Assembly: GCA_039621445.1 (NCBI GenBank) | Contig: CP154956.1 | Span: forward strand, 2,207,873-2,271,872 | Length of the DNA stretch: 64,000 bases | From: Euglena gracilis | Taxonomy: Eukaryota; Euglenida; Euglenophyceae; Euglenales | Direction: 5' to 3' | Shown here: piece by piece, positions 43,022 through 52,024 of the stretch | How the letters are laid out: each line of letters starts with the position of its first letter | Position numbering within the stretch: the first letter of the stretch is position 1 | The notes under the pieces: model-generated | Seen by the model: only the letters and a program-made list of their open reading frames with translations | Databases searched by the model: none | Told to the model about the DNA's origin: nothing | Position numbers and translations under genes: made by a program

Positions 43022-45239
43022 CTACCGCTGGGGGTACGCGAGGTCCACGTCCAGTACCTTGAACAGCATGCCATACATGCTGTCCAAGAAGACTTGGAGG
43101 TTCTTCGTGAACATTCCCGCGGCCTGCGCCTGGAGTTTCTCCGGCAGGGGGTAATACTTCCACTGGATTCCCAGTGCGCTGACTGAAAACATGTGGTTGA
43201 AGATTTCCTTCAACTGTGCGACGAACGTTTCGCCGTCTTCACAGGTATTCAGGCAATCGATGTACGTTAGACCGTTTCGGTCAGTAAAAATGCCGAAATT
43301 CTGGCAGGGGTATCCCAACCAGAACCACAGCTCCCAGAAACCAGGCATCTGGTCCAGGACAACTTCATTCGAATGAGGATATCCCTCGAACGCATGAAGT
43401 TCGGCACTGTAGAAAAAACGTTTGCAGTGATCGTTCATACGATTCTGCACCACTTCGAGCACCGCGTCCGGTGGTCGGTGGATCACGTTGCCTGCCCTTG
43501 TGAACTTTTGGAGATCTTCGTCGATTTTCGGCCAGATCTCCTCCAGGTACTTGAACACTGAGGCAACGTCATAATCCTTCGTTTTCGAAAGTTCGGCGGC
43601 TTTCCCGCCCTTGCCTGCTGGGGGTCCGGCAGATTTTCCGCCTTTGCCTGGAGCTGGCCAGGCGGCTTTTCCGCCTTTGCCAGGTGGGGCTTTCCCACCT
43701 TTCTCCTGGCCTTTTCCTTCCCCTTGCCTTTACCCTTCCCCTTACCCTTTGTGTTAGATAGCCATTCAAAGGTCGCCCGGTATGGGTCAAAGTATTCCCA
43801 GTATTCTGGGTCTTCTGGTGTAAACACGGGGTAAGTCACGGATTCCGTGCTTGGCGTTCGAGCAAATTCCTGCTCAGTGTCACCACGATTCGAGTAAACC
43901 GGTGCGACTGGGGATGGTCGGGTTTTCTGACGTGCCCGTTCTGCCGACACGTCTGGCGCTGACGGAGCTTCCTCCTCAGCGTCGACGTGCATCGCCGCGG
44001 GCGGATTTTCCGACCTCGGCGAGCGGCGCTGTGGCTGCGGCGTCAGATTTTCCGGGCCGCGGTCACGCTTGCCGGCGGCAGAGCCTGTTGGCCATGCTGG
44101 AGGCGCTTCCGCCACAGCAACGTCCTGCTGTCGCGCTGGTTGACTTGATCGTGATGGAGCTGGGACTCCTGTGAGAGCCGACACAGCAGCATCATACTGC
44201 TGGCGCTCTTCCCGTGTCATTTCCGCCCGGGCAGGGTACTTCTGGCCAGCGGAAACAGGGGGGCGACGTCCGATTTTTCGTTGGATCGTCACAGCACATT
44301 CATACTGTTGACGCTCCTCCTCAGTCTCAAACGGCCGGCCAGTCCACGGGTTAACGGGTTCATCCCGTACCGGGGGAACTGGTGCCGCACGAGCCGCTGC
44401 CGCGGCTTCCCGCGGACGAGCGCTTCTGGCAGAGTCAGACGTCGGGGGAGGATTTCCCTCCGCAGGACGTCGTTGGATAGGGTCAGGTATGGTTGGGTGG
44501 GGTTGAGGTGGATACACGTACTGATCCCGTGGCCTTGGCGCCTCCTGGGGATAATCCCCAGAGACGGTGTACTGAGACACAGGCTCCTGCGCAGAATAAT
44601 CCCGCCGGGGCATGCGCTCAGGGGATCGAAAAATACTTTCTTTCACACGTGGGTGTTCACTCCGGACAGGTGCTTCCACTGTCTCTTCCTCGGGTAATGC
44701 GGGGAAGTGAGCACGAAAATGTGCAGTGTAAGTGCCAACTGGTGGTACCTGCCGTGCGACCTGTGGCGGGACTTCCACGCCCAGTTCACGCATGGTAATG
44801 TCTGCCGCGAATCCCGATGCGTCCGGTCGGTGTAATACACCAGACTGGTCATCGTCGCCTGGGCGCACATACACCACACCGCTGGAGGGGTATTCGCGAT
44901 GGTCAAAACTTTACGGCAGTGGTCATCCCACAATGCCTGTGTGAGTTGGTCTGGTGCCGGGTTTGCACTCATACGCATAACCCGGTTCATCGTCTCCGCC
45001 GTGTGGTGGATCATCACACCCGCATACGGTGGGAGGCGACGAGAGCCTGATGGCTGAGATGGCCGTGCTTCCGCGGGCATCTGGGTCATCCTGCTACTGC
45101 TGCTGGCTTCAGGGTTTCCCTGAGCCGCAGTCCGTGCAGGTGGCTGCGTACCGTATCGGTACGCATACTGGTCAGGTTGAGGGTGAGTGGTGGGGTGGTA
45201 AGGCGGTCCTCCGCCTGGCTCCCTTCCACCGGGCAGCAT
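43022..45239 (-). CDS. ORF3a, uncharacterised protein between pol and ORF3b (A-inner)
   Basis: ATG at 45,239 (MLPGGREPGGG). About 735 residues over three frames (shifts near 44,840 and 43,570). An N-terminal part with MIHHTAETMNRVMRMSANPA, a Pro/Arg-rich middle with two EERQQY(E/D)A repeats, a GKGKGKGKGKEKARRK basic tract and short AKAE(K/N)-P repeats, then a compact C-terminus (FKYLEEIWPKIDEDLQKFTR ... MFTKNLQVFLDSMYGMLFKV). The C-terminus is conserved at about 60% identity in the inverted fragment at 2,552-2,860, and both copies stop soon after AYPQ. Unknown function; the basic tract would suit nucleic acid binding. Confidence 0.6.
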
Positions 45240-45388
45240 GATACAGCCCGGGGTCGGTACGGTTGGATGTTTGGGTTGTTGGTTGTAGTAAGGGTCACCG
45301 CTTGAGTATTATTTGCTAAAAGTCTGCGGAAAGAAAGAATGATGAGAATCAATGATAAAAAGAAGAGAGAACAACATGGGTTTCCCAT
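45240..45388 (-). promoter_or_regulatory. Pol-ORF3 junction: candidate 3' splice site or hydrophobic leader
   Basis: An ATG at 45,388, seven bases after the pol stop (45,395), opens MGNPCCSLFFLSLILIILSF, which could be a signal or membrane segment. The same DNA reads as a pyrimidine tract ending TTCTTTCTTTCCGCAG, a good 3' splice acceptor, about 90 bases before the ORF3a ATG. Either reading would give ORF3 an expression route of its own, as for retroviral env. No matching copy is available to decide. Confidence 0.4.
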
Positions 45389-45394
45389 GAGTTC

Positions 45395-45905
45395 TCAAAA
45401 ACTTGTCATGGAAACATCAATGTTATGTTTCTTGTTCCACAGCTTCCAATCCTGTTGGACATACCCAACAAAACTGGTTGCTGGCTCCCAAGTGTCCTCC
45501 TCGGGCCCATACCCTCTCCAGCGGACCTTCCAAAGGTGCATACCTTTGTCGATTTTGTGATAGATAATTTTATCGACTACAAAGTCGTCCGTCTCAGGTA
45601 ATCTGGAACGGGTTTTGAAGTGCAAACACGGGATGGGTTTCCCATCCGGTGGCGACAGGTATGGTTTGAAGTCGTCCATATGAACGTCCTCAACACCATT
45701 CGGTAACGCAACCTTGTAACGCCCGCTGGTACCTAGTCTTTCCAGGATTTCACAGGGGCCGAGCCAGAGGGGGTCCAGCTTGGAAGACTGCATGCGAGTA
45801 CGGCTATTCCGTACCCACACGCGGTCACCGGGACTATACACAAGTGACTTGAAATTCTGCAAAAGCGATTTCCGTTTTGCCGCATGAATATACAACAAAA
45901 ACGTA
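45395..45905 (-). pseudogene. A-inner integrase C-terminus and chromodomain
   Basis: From LYIHAAKRKSLLQNFK: a basic lead, SPGDRVWVRN, KLDPLWLGPCEILERLG (GPY/F-type module), HMDDFKPYLSP, then a chromodomain (45,449-45,580): VVDKIIYHKIDKGMHLWKV, RWRGYGPEEDTWEP. The chromodomain has the WRGY and TWEP signature and would target integration to marked chromatin; it defines family A as chromovirus-like. Stop at 45,395. The frame joins the N-terminal integrase piece at about 45,905 across a deletion that removed the middle of the catalytic core. Confidence 0.85.
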
Positions 45906-46300
45906 ATGGTAAATTTTGTCGTCCGTTCCTTTGCACGGTTCTAATTCCAGAAAATCCATGCAGAGGGATGTAAAAATGTCAGGGGGTACGGGGAAAAGTC
46001 CATCGTACCAGGGGGGGTCCCTCTGCGGGGTTTTACCGCTTGACAAATTTGACACCGTTGCGCTATCCGCAAACAGTGTGAGTAAAGCTCTTTCTCGCTC
46101 AGGGTTGTGCAATACCTGCGGCCCACCAACGAAAGAAGTTTGGGGGCCCCAGGGTGACCATGGTTGTGATAACACAAAATCACATCATCAACCAGGTCCT
46201 GGGGGATACAATATTTGTAATCCGAGTCATTGCGAAAAACCAACCGTAAAGGTGAAAGAGTGTAATTGTCCAGCACTTCGCCATTACGAAGTCTGGTGAC
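45906..46300 (-). pseudogene. A-inner integrase zinc finger and first core strand
   Basis: LDNYTLSPLRLVFRNDSDYK, then an H2C2-like finger (CYHNHGHPGAPKLL ... CQICQAVKP) and the start of the core (SLCMDFLELEPCKGTDDKIY, first catalytic Asp). After YHYVFVV the sequence jumps to the C-terminal lead, so the second Asp, the Glu and about 150 or more residues are gone. Frame changes near 46,270 and 46,160. Confidence 0.8.
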
Positions 46301-48005
46301 AATGGTGTCATAACCGGGTCACGACTATAATCCCATTCGCGAAAGAACACTGGGGAAGGGGACTCCGTGCGCGTAATACGCCGGGGTCCGGACGAGCTTC
46401 CACGTCGGCGCCTTCCGCGCACTGGTGCGACCAGGAATAGTTGTGAAACGGGAAAAGAATCCAAAAGATTATCCGCAGCGTCGTTTCGACGTGCGTATTC
46501 GTCAGCTTCCTGACTTCCATGAAAAGTCGCGTCTCCCTCATCCGGGTTCCCAGGGTAATACCAAGGGGCCCGACTGAGCGGATCCGCTACTTTTTGTGTG
46601 TGACCAGGGGTATAAATAACCACAAGGTTGAATTGACTCAAGAACTCATGCCATCTGCATCGCCTTCCGACCGATGACATGGCCTTGTTCAAATCCTCGG
46701 TGTACCAGTGTTGGAGACTCTCATGGTCGGTCTTGACGAGGATCTGGACGAGGCTGCTAGCAACCCAGCTGCGAAATTTCTGGAGTATAAGCACGATTGC
46801 GTAGGTTTCCTTCTCGCGTATACTCCATTTGACTTGACCTTTTCCATCATCGCCCTGTAACTTTCTGCTGAAGAAAGCCACAGGTCGGAGCTCATTCGCC
46901 GCATTATGCTGGCTAAGAACTCCGCCAACAGCGTTATCGCTGCTGTCGACTTCCAACACGTATGGTTTGTAGGGGTCCACGATTTCGAGGACAACATTCT
47001 CCAAAAGCAAAACCTTGATTTTCTCAAGGGCCTCGCGCACTTGGTCATTCCAAATGACTTTCGTGTTGTCAACAGCCCGGTTTTTGAGCTGTTTGGTGAG
47101 GGGCACCGCGATATTCGCGAAGTCCTTCATATAAATCGTGTAGTATTGGGCTAATCCCAAAAATCCTTTGAGGTGAGTAATCGTTTTGATTACCTCAGGG
47201 GTCCATTTCTTAATAGCTTCGAGTTTACTCGGAGCGGCTTTCCGCTGTCCATTGCTGAGGATGTGACCGCAAAATTTTATGAGAATCCGAAACAAATGCA
47301 TTTTCGCGCCTTTCGCGAAAAGCACATGTTTTTGAAAAGCGGTTAATACCGCGCAAACATGGTGGAAGTGTATGACGAGGATATCCTCGCTCGATTTTGC
47401 GGTTGGTGGTGGTGTTCCCACCAGCACACCATCAATGTACACAATGGCAAACGGTAAGTCGCGTAGAACCCATTGTATCATGCGTTGAAACATGGCTGGG
47501 CCATTCTTAACACCCATGGGGAGTACCGTCCATTGGTACACACCCTTGGATGTCACGAATGCCGTGTACGGTTGGGAGTCAGGGTGTAAGTGCATTTGGT
47601 GAAAACCGTCCTCCAGATCGAAAATTGACAACAACCGGTTTTCCGATTGATTGGTGATCAAATCCTCGATCAGGGGGAGCGGGAAGGGAGCATCCCTTGT
47701 TTGGGAGTTCAGGTACCGGTAATCCAGCACCAGTCTCTATTTCTTCTGACCTGAGGGGTCTGGGGGTTTAGGAACGACAAATGCTTGGGATGTCCACTCG
47801 CTTTTCGAGGGTACGATCCACTTGCACTGAATAAGCTTCTCAATCATTTCATTGAGAGCTTGTTCGCGTTCTCCCGGACAACGAAAAAATTTTCGGTGCA
47901 TTGGCTTGGCTCCATCCTTAAGCTCGATCTTACAAACACCGAACGGACCGCGTATCGCGGGGTCGATGTCGCACGCGTATACTGGATTTTCAGGAAAAAC
48001 CGTGA
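46300..48005 (-). pseudogene. pol: A-inner reverse transcriptase and RNaseH
   Basis: RT start NPVYACDIDPAIRGPFGVCK, REQALNEMIEKLIQCKWIVP, then a Trp-to-TAG stop (47,737) before RLVLDYRYLNSQTRDAPF. Motif A is SIFDLEDGFHQMHLHPDSQP, then PMGVKNGPAMFQRMI and FAIVYIDGVLVGT: the second catalytic Asp is Gly (codon 47,428-47,430; A-outer still has IDD). RNaseH: VLEVDSSDNAVGGVLSQ, REKETYAIVLILQKF, VKTDHESLQHW, TPGHTQKVADPLSRAPW, all acidic residues present. After RNaseH about 100 residues link to integrase. Confidence 0.88.
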
Positions 48006-49864
48006 AATTCGCGGGTGATCCGCGAACAGTATTCGGCTGACTTAGGATGCTGACCTGCACTCTCGATGACTGCGGAAACCACCAGGGTATCCCTGGGGTT
48101 ACCGAGCTTCCTCGGCGCCGCGAATTCGGATATTCCGAATGCATCGAAGAAACATACCCGAAAAATGATTTCTTGCAGGGGTGGTAATATTTTACCACAA
48201 AAATCCTCAAAAATCGGTACATTAGTGGGTAAAAATTCAAAAATTGATACATTTGTGGGTGAATCCCACCAATGAAAACATACATACGATAGTTGGGTGA
48301 ACCATTCCGCTTCCGGAATGATGGGTATGAGAATAACTCCACGGGCCTCATCCCGCAGAATTTTCTCAACCGCACATTCGATAAGTTTTGGGGGAGGGTG
48401 CATCCATAACACCGTATCACCCCAAAATTTATCAAATGCGTTGGAGTGTTGTGACCAATGACGTGGCAAACGGGCATGTGCATTGGATGAAAGGGCATCG
48501 ATTTCCAATGCCAAATCAAAAGAATCAGCCAATGTCGCGATTTTGGAAAACAATCGTTCCAAAATGCGATACTGCCCAAAATTGAAAGCATTCCATACGC
48601 GTTTCGCGTATTCATCCACCCGATTTCCGGGTAGGAGTGAAGAAACACAATGAATGGATCCACAAACATGCGGGTTGTCTTCCACTACCTCAAGGGATAA
48701 TCCCAAGGGAGTTTGGACAGGTTGGGGATTTCCCCATTCCGCATCAAATTCATACCAAGTGTGATCGCGATCGCAAGTGTAATTAGGAATGACGCTTTTC
48801 CCGTTTCCAAACAACGAGGTTAATCCGCGCCGTTGGAGTACTCGGTGTATCTCCGCGCATTGCGGGCTACAACCAAGTGTATCATGGCGTGTGGATTCCG
48901 TATTCGGAATTGTGATTAGTGTCGGATTTTCAACTAAACATCCACAATCGAAATCCGATTGGGTGGAAATTCTCCTGCAGTGCACACATTGGAAGGAAGT
49001 GTGTTGGTGTGGCGGGTGTGCGTGTAAGTGGGTGTCGCTGGTATTAGCCGGTGAGTCTTGTACAGGTGTGCCTGGATTCGGCACAACTGGTGGGAAACGG
49101 AGTGGTGGTGTAGCTGGGCGACTACTCGACACCGTAATTACTTCATGCCTTTGGGCTTTCGTCTTGTAACCCAGTGAAACGGCGGGGGTACCGCTACTCA
49201 CTTGCCCTGCCTCATGTGGAACGCATGTTGGTGTGTCATTGGGCAGGGGGGAGGCTTTCTCCGTACCCCGGGTGTGGAAAACGGTTGTTGGTGTGGTGGA
49301 TAACGGTGTTTCCATTGTGGGTAACGGTGTTGGAAAAGTGGTGGTCATCATGGCGGATGCCAACGGTGATGGTGGTTTGGGTGTCAATGAAGTGGTGGGT
49401 GCTGTGCGCAAACCGTGGGAGTGGCAATCCACAACCAATCGGTACTGGCGTAAAAGTGGGTATCCCAAAATTACGTCAGACCCGTGAATTCCGGACTCGT
49501 GACCCCAAATATTGGTGAAATGTTCTAATTGTGGGGGTTGTGAGTGATGCTTCGGAATGATGGGCCAGAGTATCTCGAGCACACATCCCAAATCACCACC
49601 ACACATCGGGGTGTTATCCGCGGTTGTAATTTTGATCGGTTTCTTGGCGCTTACCAAGAGCGGGGTCGGTATCAACCCCAACCGAAAGAGCAGTGCAATG
49701 CGACAACCAGTGTCAATGAGAATTTTGAAGTTGGTGGAGAAATTTTGAATGCCGATTTCCGCTTGGACGAGTAATTCCATTGGTGGTACGCAAAGTGAAG
49801 GGTCTTGCGGAAATACGTTTGCATGCCAGCTATCCCATGAACCCTTTCCTACTTTGCTCAGCAT
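47990..49864 (-). CDS. pol: A-inner protease and DIRS/Dam-like PP-domain
   Basis: 624 uninterrupted codons from the ATG at 49,864. Protease: MELLVQAEIGIQNF, active site ILIDTGCRIALLF (Asp at 49,712-49,714), DVILGYPLLRQYRLVVD. Then about 200 Pro/Thr/Ser-rich residues with CVHCRR and other Cys pairs, and a globular region (about residues 400-560): ALEIDALSSNAHARLPRHWS, DKFWGDTVLWMHPPPKLIEC, EARGVILIPIIPEAEWFTQL. Its order (D.....R....R/hWS, W..PP..LI, LIP....WF) recalls the adenine-methylase-like or RNaseH-like region of DIRS elements. A one-base insertion near 48,007 separates it from RT; A-outer shows that the frames were originally joined. Confidence 0.75.
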   Translation of the reverse strand: MLSKVGKGSWDSWHANVFPQDPSLCVPPMELLVQAEIGIQNFSTNFKILIDTGCRIALLFRLGLIPTPLLVSAKKPIKITTADNTPMCGGDLGCVLEILWPIIPKHHSQPPQLEHFTNIWGHESGIHGSDVILGYPLLRQYRLVVDCHSHGLRTAPTTSLTPKPPSPLASAMMTTTFPTPLPTMETPLSTTPTTVFHTRGTEKASPLPNDTPTCVPHEAGQVSSGTPAVSLGYKTKAQRHEVITVSSSRPATPPLRFPPVVPNPGTPVQDSPANTSDTHLHAHPPHQHTSFQCVHCRRISTQSDFDCGCLVENPTLITIPNTESTRHDTLGCSPQCAEIHRVLQRRGLTSLFGNGKSVIPNYTCDRDHTWYEFDAEWGNPQPVQTPLGLSLEVVEDNPHVCGSIHCVSSLLPGNRVDEYAKRVWNAFNFGQYRILERLFSKIATLADSFDLALEIDALSSNAHARLPRHWSQHSNAFDKFWGDTVLWMHPPPKLIECAVEKILRDEARGVILIPIIPEAEWFTQLSYVCFHWWDSPTNVSIFEFLPTNVPIFEDFCGKILPPLQEIIFRVCFFDAFGISEFAAPRKLGNPRDTLVVSAVIESAGQHPKSAEYCSRITREFHGFS

Positions 49865-49950
49865 TCCGAGCGGAAATGTGGAGTGGGGGTAGGGGACCCG
49901 AAATAATTCCGGGTACTGACCGTGAAGGCGGATGGAAAGGGGGGGGTAAG

Positions 49951-49992
49951 GTTGATCAGGTGTCCGCGGAACCCGCGGAACCTCGGGCTCCC
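49951..49992 (-). other. A-inner gag-pol junction with a 14-base match to the R LTR end
   Basis: CAGG at 49,957-49,960 is followed by TGTCCGCGGAACCC (49,961-49,974), the same 14 bases that open the R LTR next to CAGG at 20,038. A-outer has about 50 unrelated bases here (51,968-52,015) on its gag side. Confidence 0.65.
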
Positions 49993-50911
49993 CTACTTCA
50001 AATGCGAACCGGCCGCATACCCGGCAACGGACTTTTTGGTGGAATAGATGGAATTCAATGACCGCACCGCCATTCGGGCCTCATTAAATTGCCCGTCCGA
50101 GGTCTCATCCCCCTCCCTGCCCGAAGCCGGGGTGTCCTCCTCCAAACAAGATATCTTGAAAGCGACCTTTTGCCGGTTGGAGGAGTAACCACGGTCCTCG
50201 CGGCGCTTACCGCGATTTCCGTAGCCGGTCAGGGGGGAACGAGATCTGGGACATTTGGATGAGTGGTGGTCTTTGGAACCGCAAAGTGAACAACGGGTTT
50301 TGTGGCGGGATTCCGCGTAACAGGGGGAACGGTATTCCGTTTTTCCGTCAAACCGTCGTGGTGAACGGGTTTCCCGTCGACCATGACCGGTGTATCGGGA
50401 CTTCCCCGTTGACTCGCGCGAAGAGGATGATCCACTTCGCGAACGAGATCGTGAGGAATCGCGATTGAAATTACGTTTTCGGGTAGGGGGACCAGGTGAC
50501 CGACCGCGAGAAGGACGGGTTTCCCGACCATCACGCGATGGTGACTTGGGCCTACTACCGCTAAAGCGGTGTTCCGAAGAACGTGAAACTCCCGATTGAC
50601 GTGAAAACGCTGAGGAACCCGATCCCCGTGAGGAGGTCGAGCCCCTTGGGCTTCCAATACGCTTTCGCGCATCGAGATTCGGGCATTCCCGAGACATGTG
50701 AACAGATCTGTTGCACAAAAAGCACAGTTTATCCGTGCCTTGGTCCGAGGAACGCCGATTCCGCGTTTTCAGTCCCGTGGTGCTTGGGGGTTCGGGAATT
50801 GGAACTTGTTTCATTCAAACCGTTCCAATCCCTGCAATCTTCATCACAATTGCTCAATGAGCTCATCAACAAGTCATAATCAAAATTGGGGTTTTGGCTT
50901 GTGCTCTGCAT
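49993..50911 (-). pseudogene. gag: A-inner Gag with large internal deletion
   Basis: ATG at 50,911 gives MQSTSQNPNFDYDLLMSSLS to about residue 45, then a jump to the nucleocapsid (TGLKTRNRRSSDQGTDKLCF). About 3.2 kb of the gag seen in A-outer is missing and the joint is out of frame. Nucleocapsid: knuckle 1 CFLCNRSVHMSREC, an RS-rich linker (SRDGRETRPSRGRSPGPPTR), knuckle 2 CSLCGSKDHHSSKC, both CX2CX4HX4C. Ends AAGSHLK-stop at 49,993. An RS linker between two knuckles is unusual for Gag. Confidence 0.8.
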
Positions 50912-51141
50912 CTTTTGAGATGGGTAAAAAGGCAAAAACCCAAAAAAGTCACACAAATAAGCAGAGAAACTGGGACCCGAAATGTTGTATCGTCGATTAC
51001 CGAACAGAGCCTTCTGAGACCTGTATCCTTGCTTAAAGGTTGGCTATGGGCCAGGAACAGTACTTTCACCGTGTTTCACGGCTCAGTACGATCCTCACCA
51101 CCAGTCAACCACAGAGTTTCATTGTGTGGAACGTCTGTGCG

Positions 51142-51166
51142 GGATCGTTGCCTAAATTTGCTACCA
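51142..51166 (-). promoter_or_regulatory. Primer binding site of A-inner
   Basis: Minus strand TGGTAGCAAATTTAGG and following bases, abutting the 5' LTR. Same position as the initiator-Met-like sites of the older copies, with changes beyond the first eight bases. Confidence 0.6.
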
Positions 51167-51594
51167 AGTGTACGTCCAAAGCTTTCCCTTTTCCCCTTTT
51201 TGGGACTTTCTGAAAAAGCCTTTCGCTTTCGCCTTGGTGCGAAGCCTACTTATGGTAGGGAAAAGTCTTTGGCGTAACGAAAAGTGGTTTTCCCCTTTTC
51301 TTCCCAATTCCCCAGGAAGCAAAGCACAAAGCAAAGATTCAGAAGTTTCTTCTGAGATCAAGTTCGACTGTTCCGAGGGTTTTTCCCTCTGACAAAACCA
51401 ATGGTCAAACTTTGAGATTGTGAGAGTAAAGAACACCACCTGTGGGGGAAGGAGAGAAAAGTGCTGACGTGTCCAGGGGCAGATCCCAGAAGGGTCTGCC
51501 ACGATCTTACCAGCTGTGGGTTTCCACAGTGGTGTGACCGTCACAGAACCCACTCTGCAGATATCCTACAGAGCTGGGACGTGCCTGGTACACA
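51167..51594 (-). repeat. Family A 5' LTR of A-inner
   Basis: 428 bp partner of 38,075-38,502. The CCAAC duplication follows at 51,595. The leader between the primer site and the gag ATG at 50,911 is about 230 bp. Confidence 0.9.
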
Positions 51595-51599
51595 CCAAC
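51595..51599. repeat. Target site duplication of A-inner, right copy (CCAAC)
   Basis: Second CCAAC, after which R LTR sequence resumes exactly where it stopped at 38,074. Confidence 0.9.
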
Positions 51600-51963
51600 C
51601 CACTGATCATCCACAGTCTCCTTTTGGCAAAATCCCAACCCTCATGGCTAGGGTCTATGGCTGAACCATATACCCTGAGTCCATTTCTGTATGTTTGTGT
51701 GCTGGACTCTCTTCTAATTGGGGGGGATTTGGTCCGCGCGTCCACAGGCTCATTTCTTACTAAGCTGGGATCTCTTAATTTGGAAAAATCTGGGGGATGG
51801 CACCTGGAAAACTGCAATTCCACAGCCAGCCGCCAATATCATTGGATGCGCCTTCCAGAGCGCTATCCAATGATACCCATTTTAAGGCGTCACTCAGCCG
51901 TTTCCCAACTTTCACTTCTGGAGCCTCTTCTAGGCTGGAGCGTGGCTGTGTAAACAGCCAACA
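51600..51963 (-). repeat. R element 5' LTR, second segment
   Basis: Equals 23,775-24,138 of the 3' LTR. It ends CAGCCAACA, then CAGG (51,964-51,967), the right target duplication of R. Confidence 0.85.
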
Positions 51964-51967
51964 CAGG
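51964..51967. repeat. Target site duplication of R, right copy (CAGG)
   Basis: CAGG here and at 20,034-20,037, immediately outside both LTRs of R. Confidence 0.6.
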
Positions 51968-52024
51968 TCTTACCTCCAGCTGTTCATCAGCCCTCTGGTC
52001 AGTGCCCTCGGACCTCGAGCTCCC

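Noticed and set aside
41626-43186. Plus-strand frames of up to 287 codons opposite ORF3b and ORF3a
   Set aside because: Opposite-strand shadows; the minus-strand frames are the ones conserved in the other copies.
39804-45239. ORF3 as a retroviral envelope protein
   Set aside because: Position fits, but there is no fusion-peptide or transmembrane arrangement in ORF3a or ORF3b; only the short hydrophobic segment at 45,388 is suggestive.
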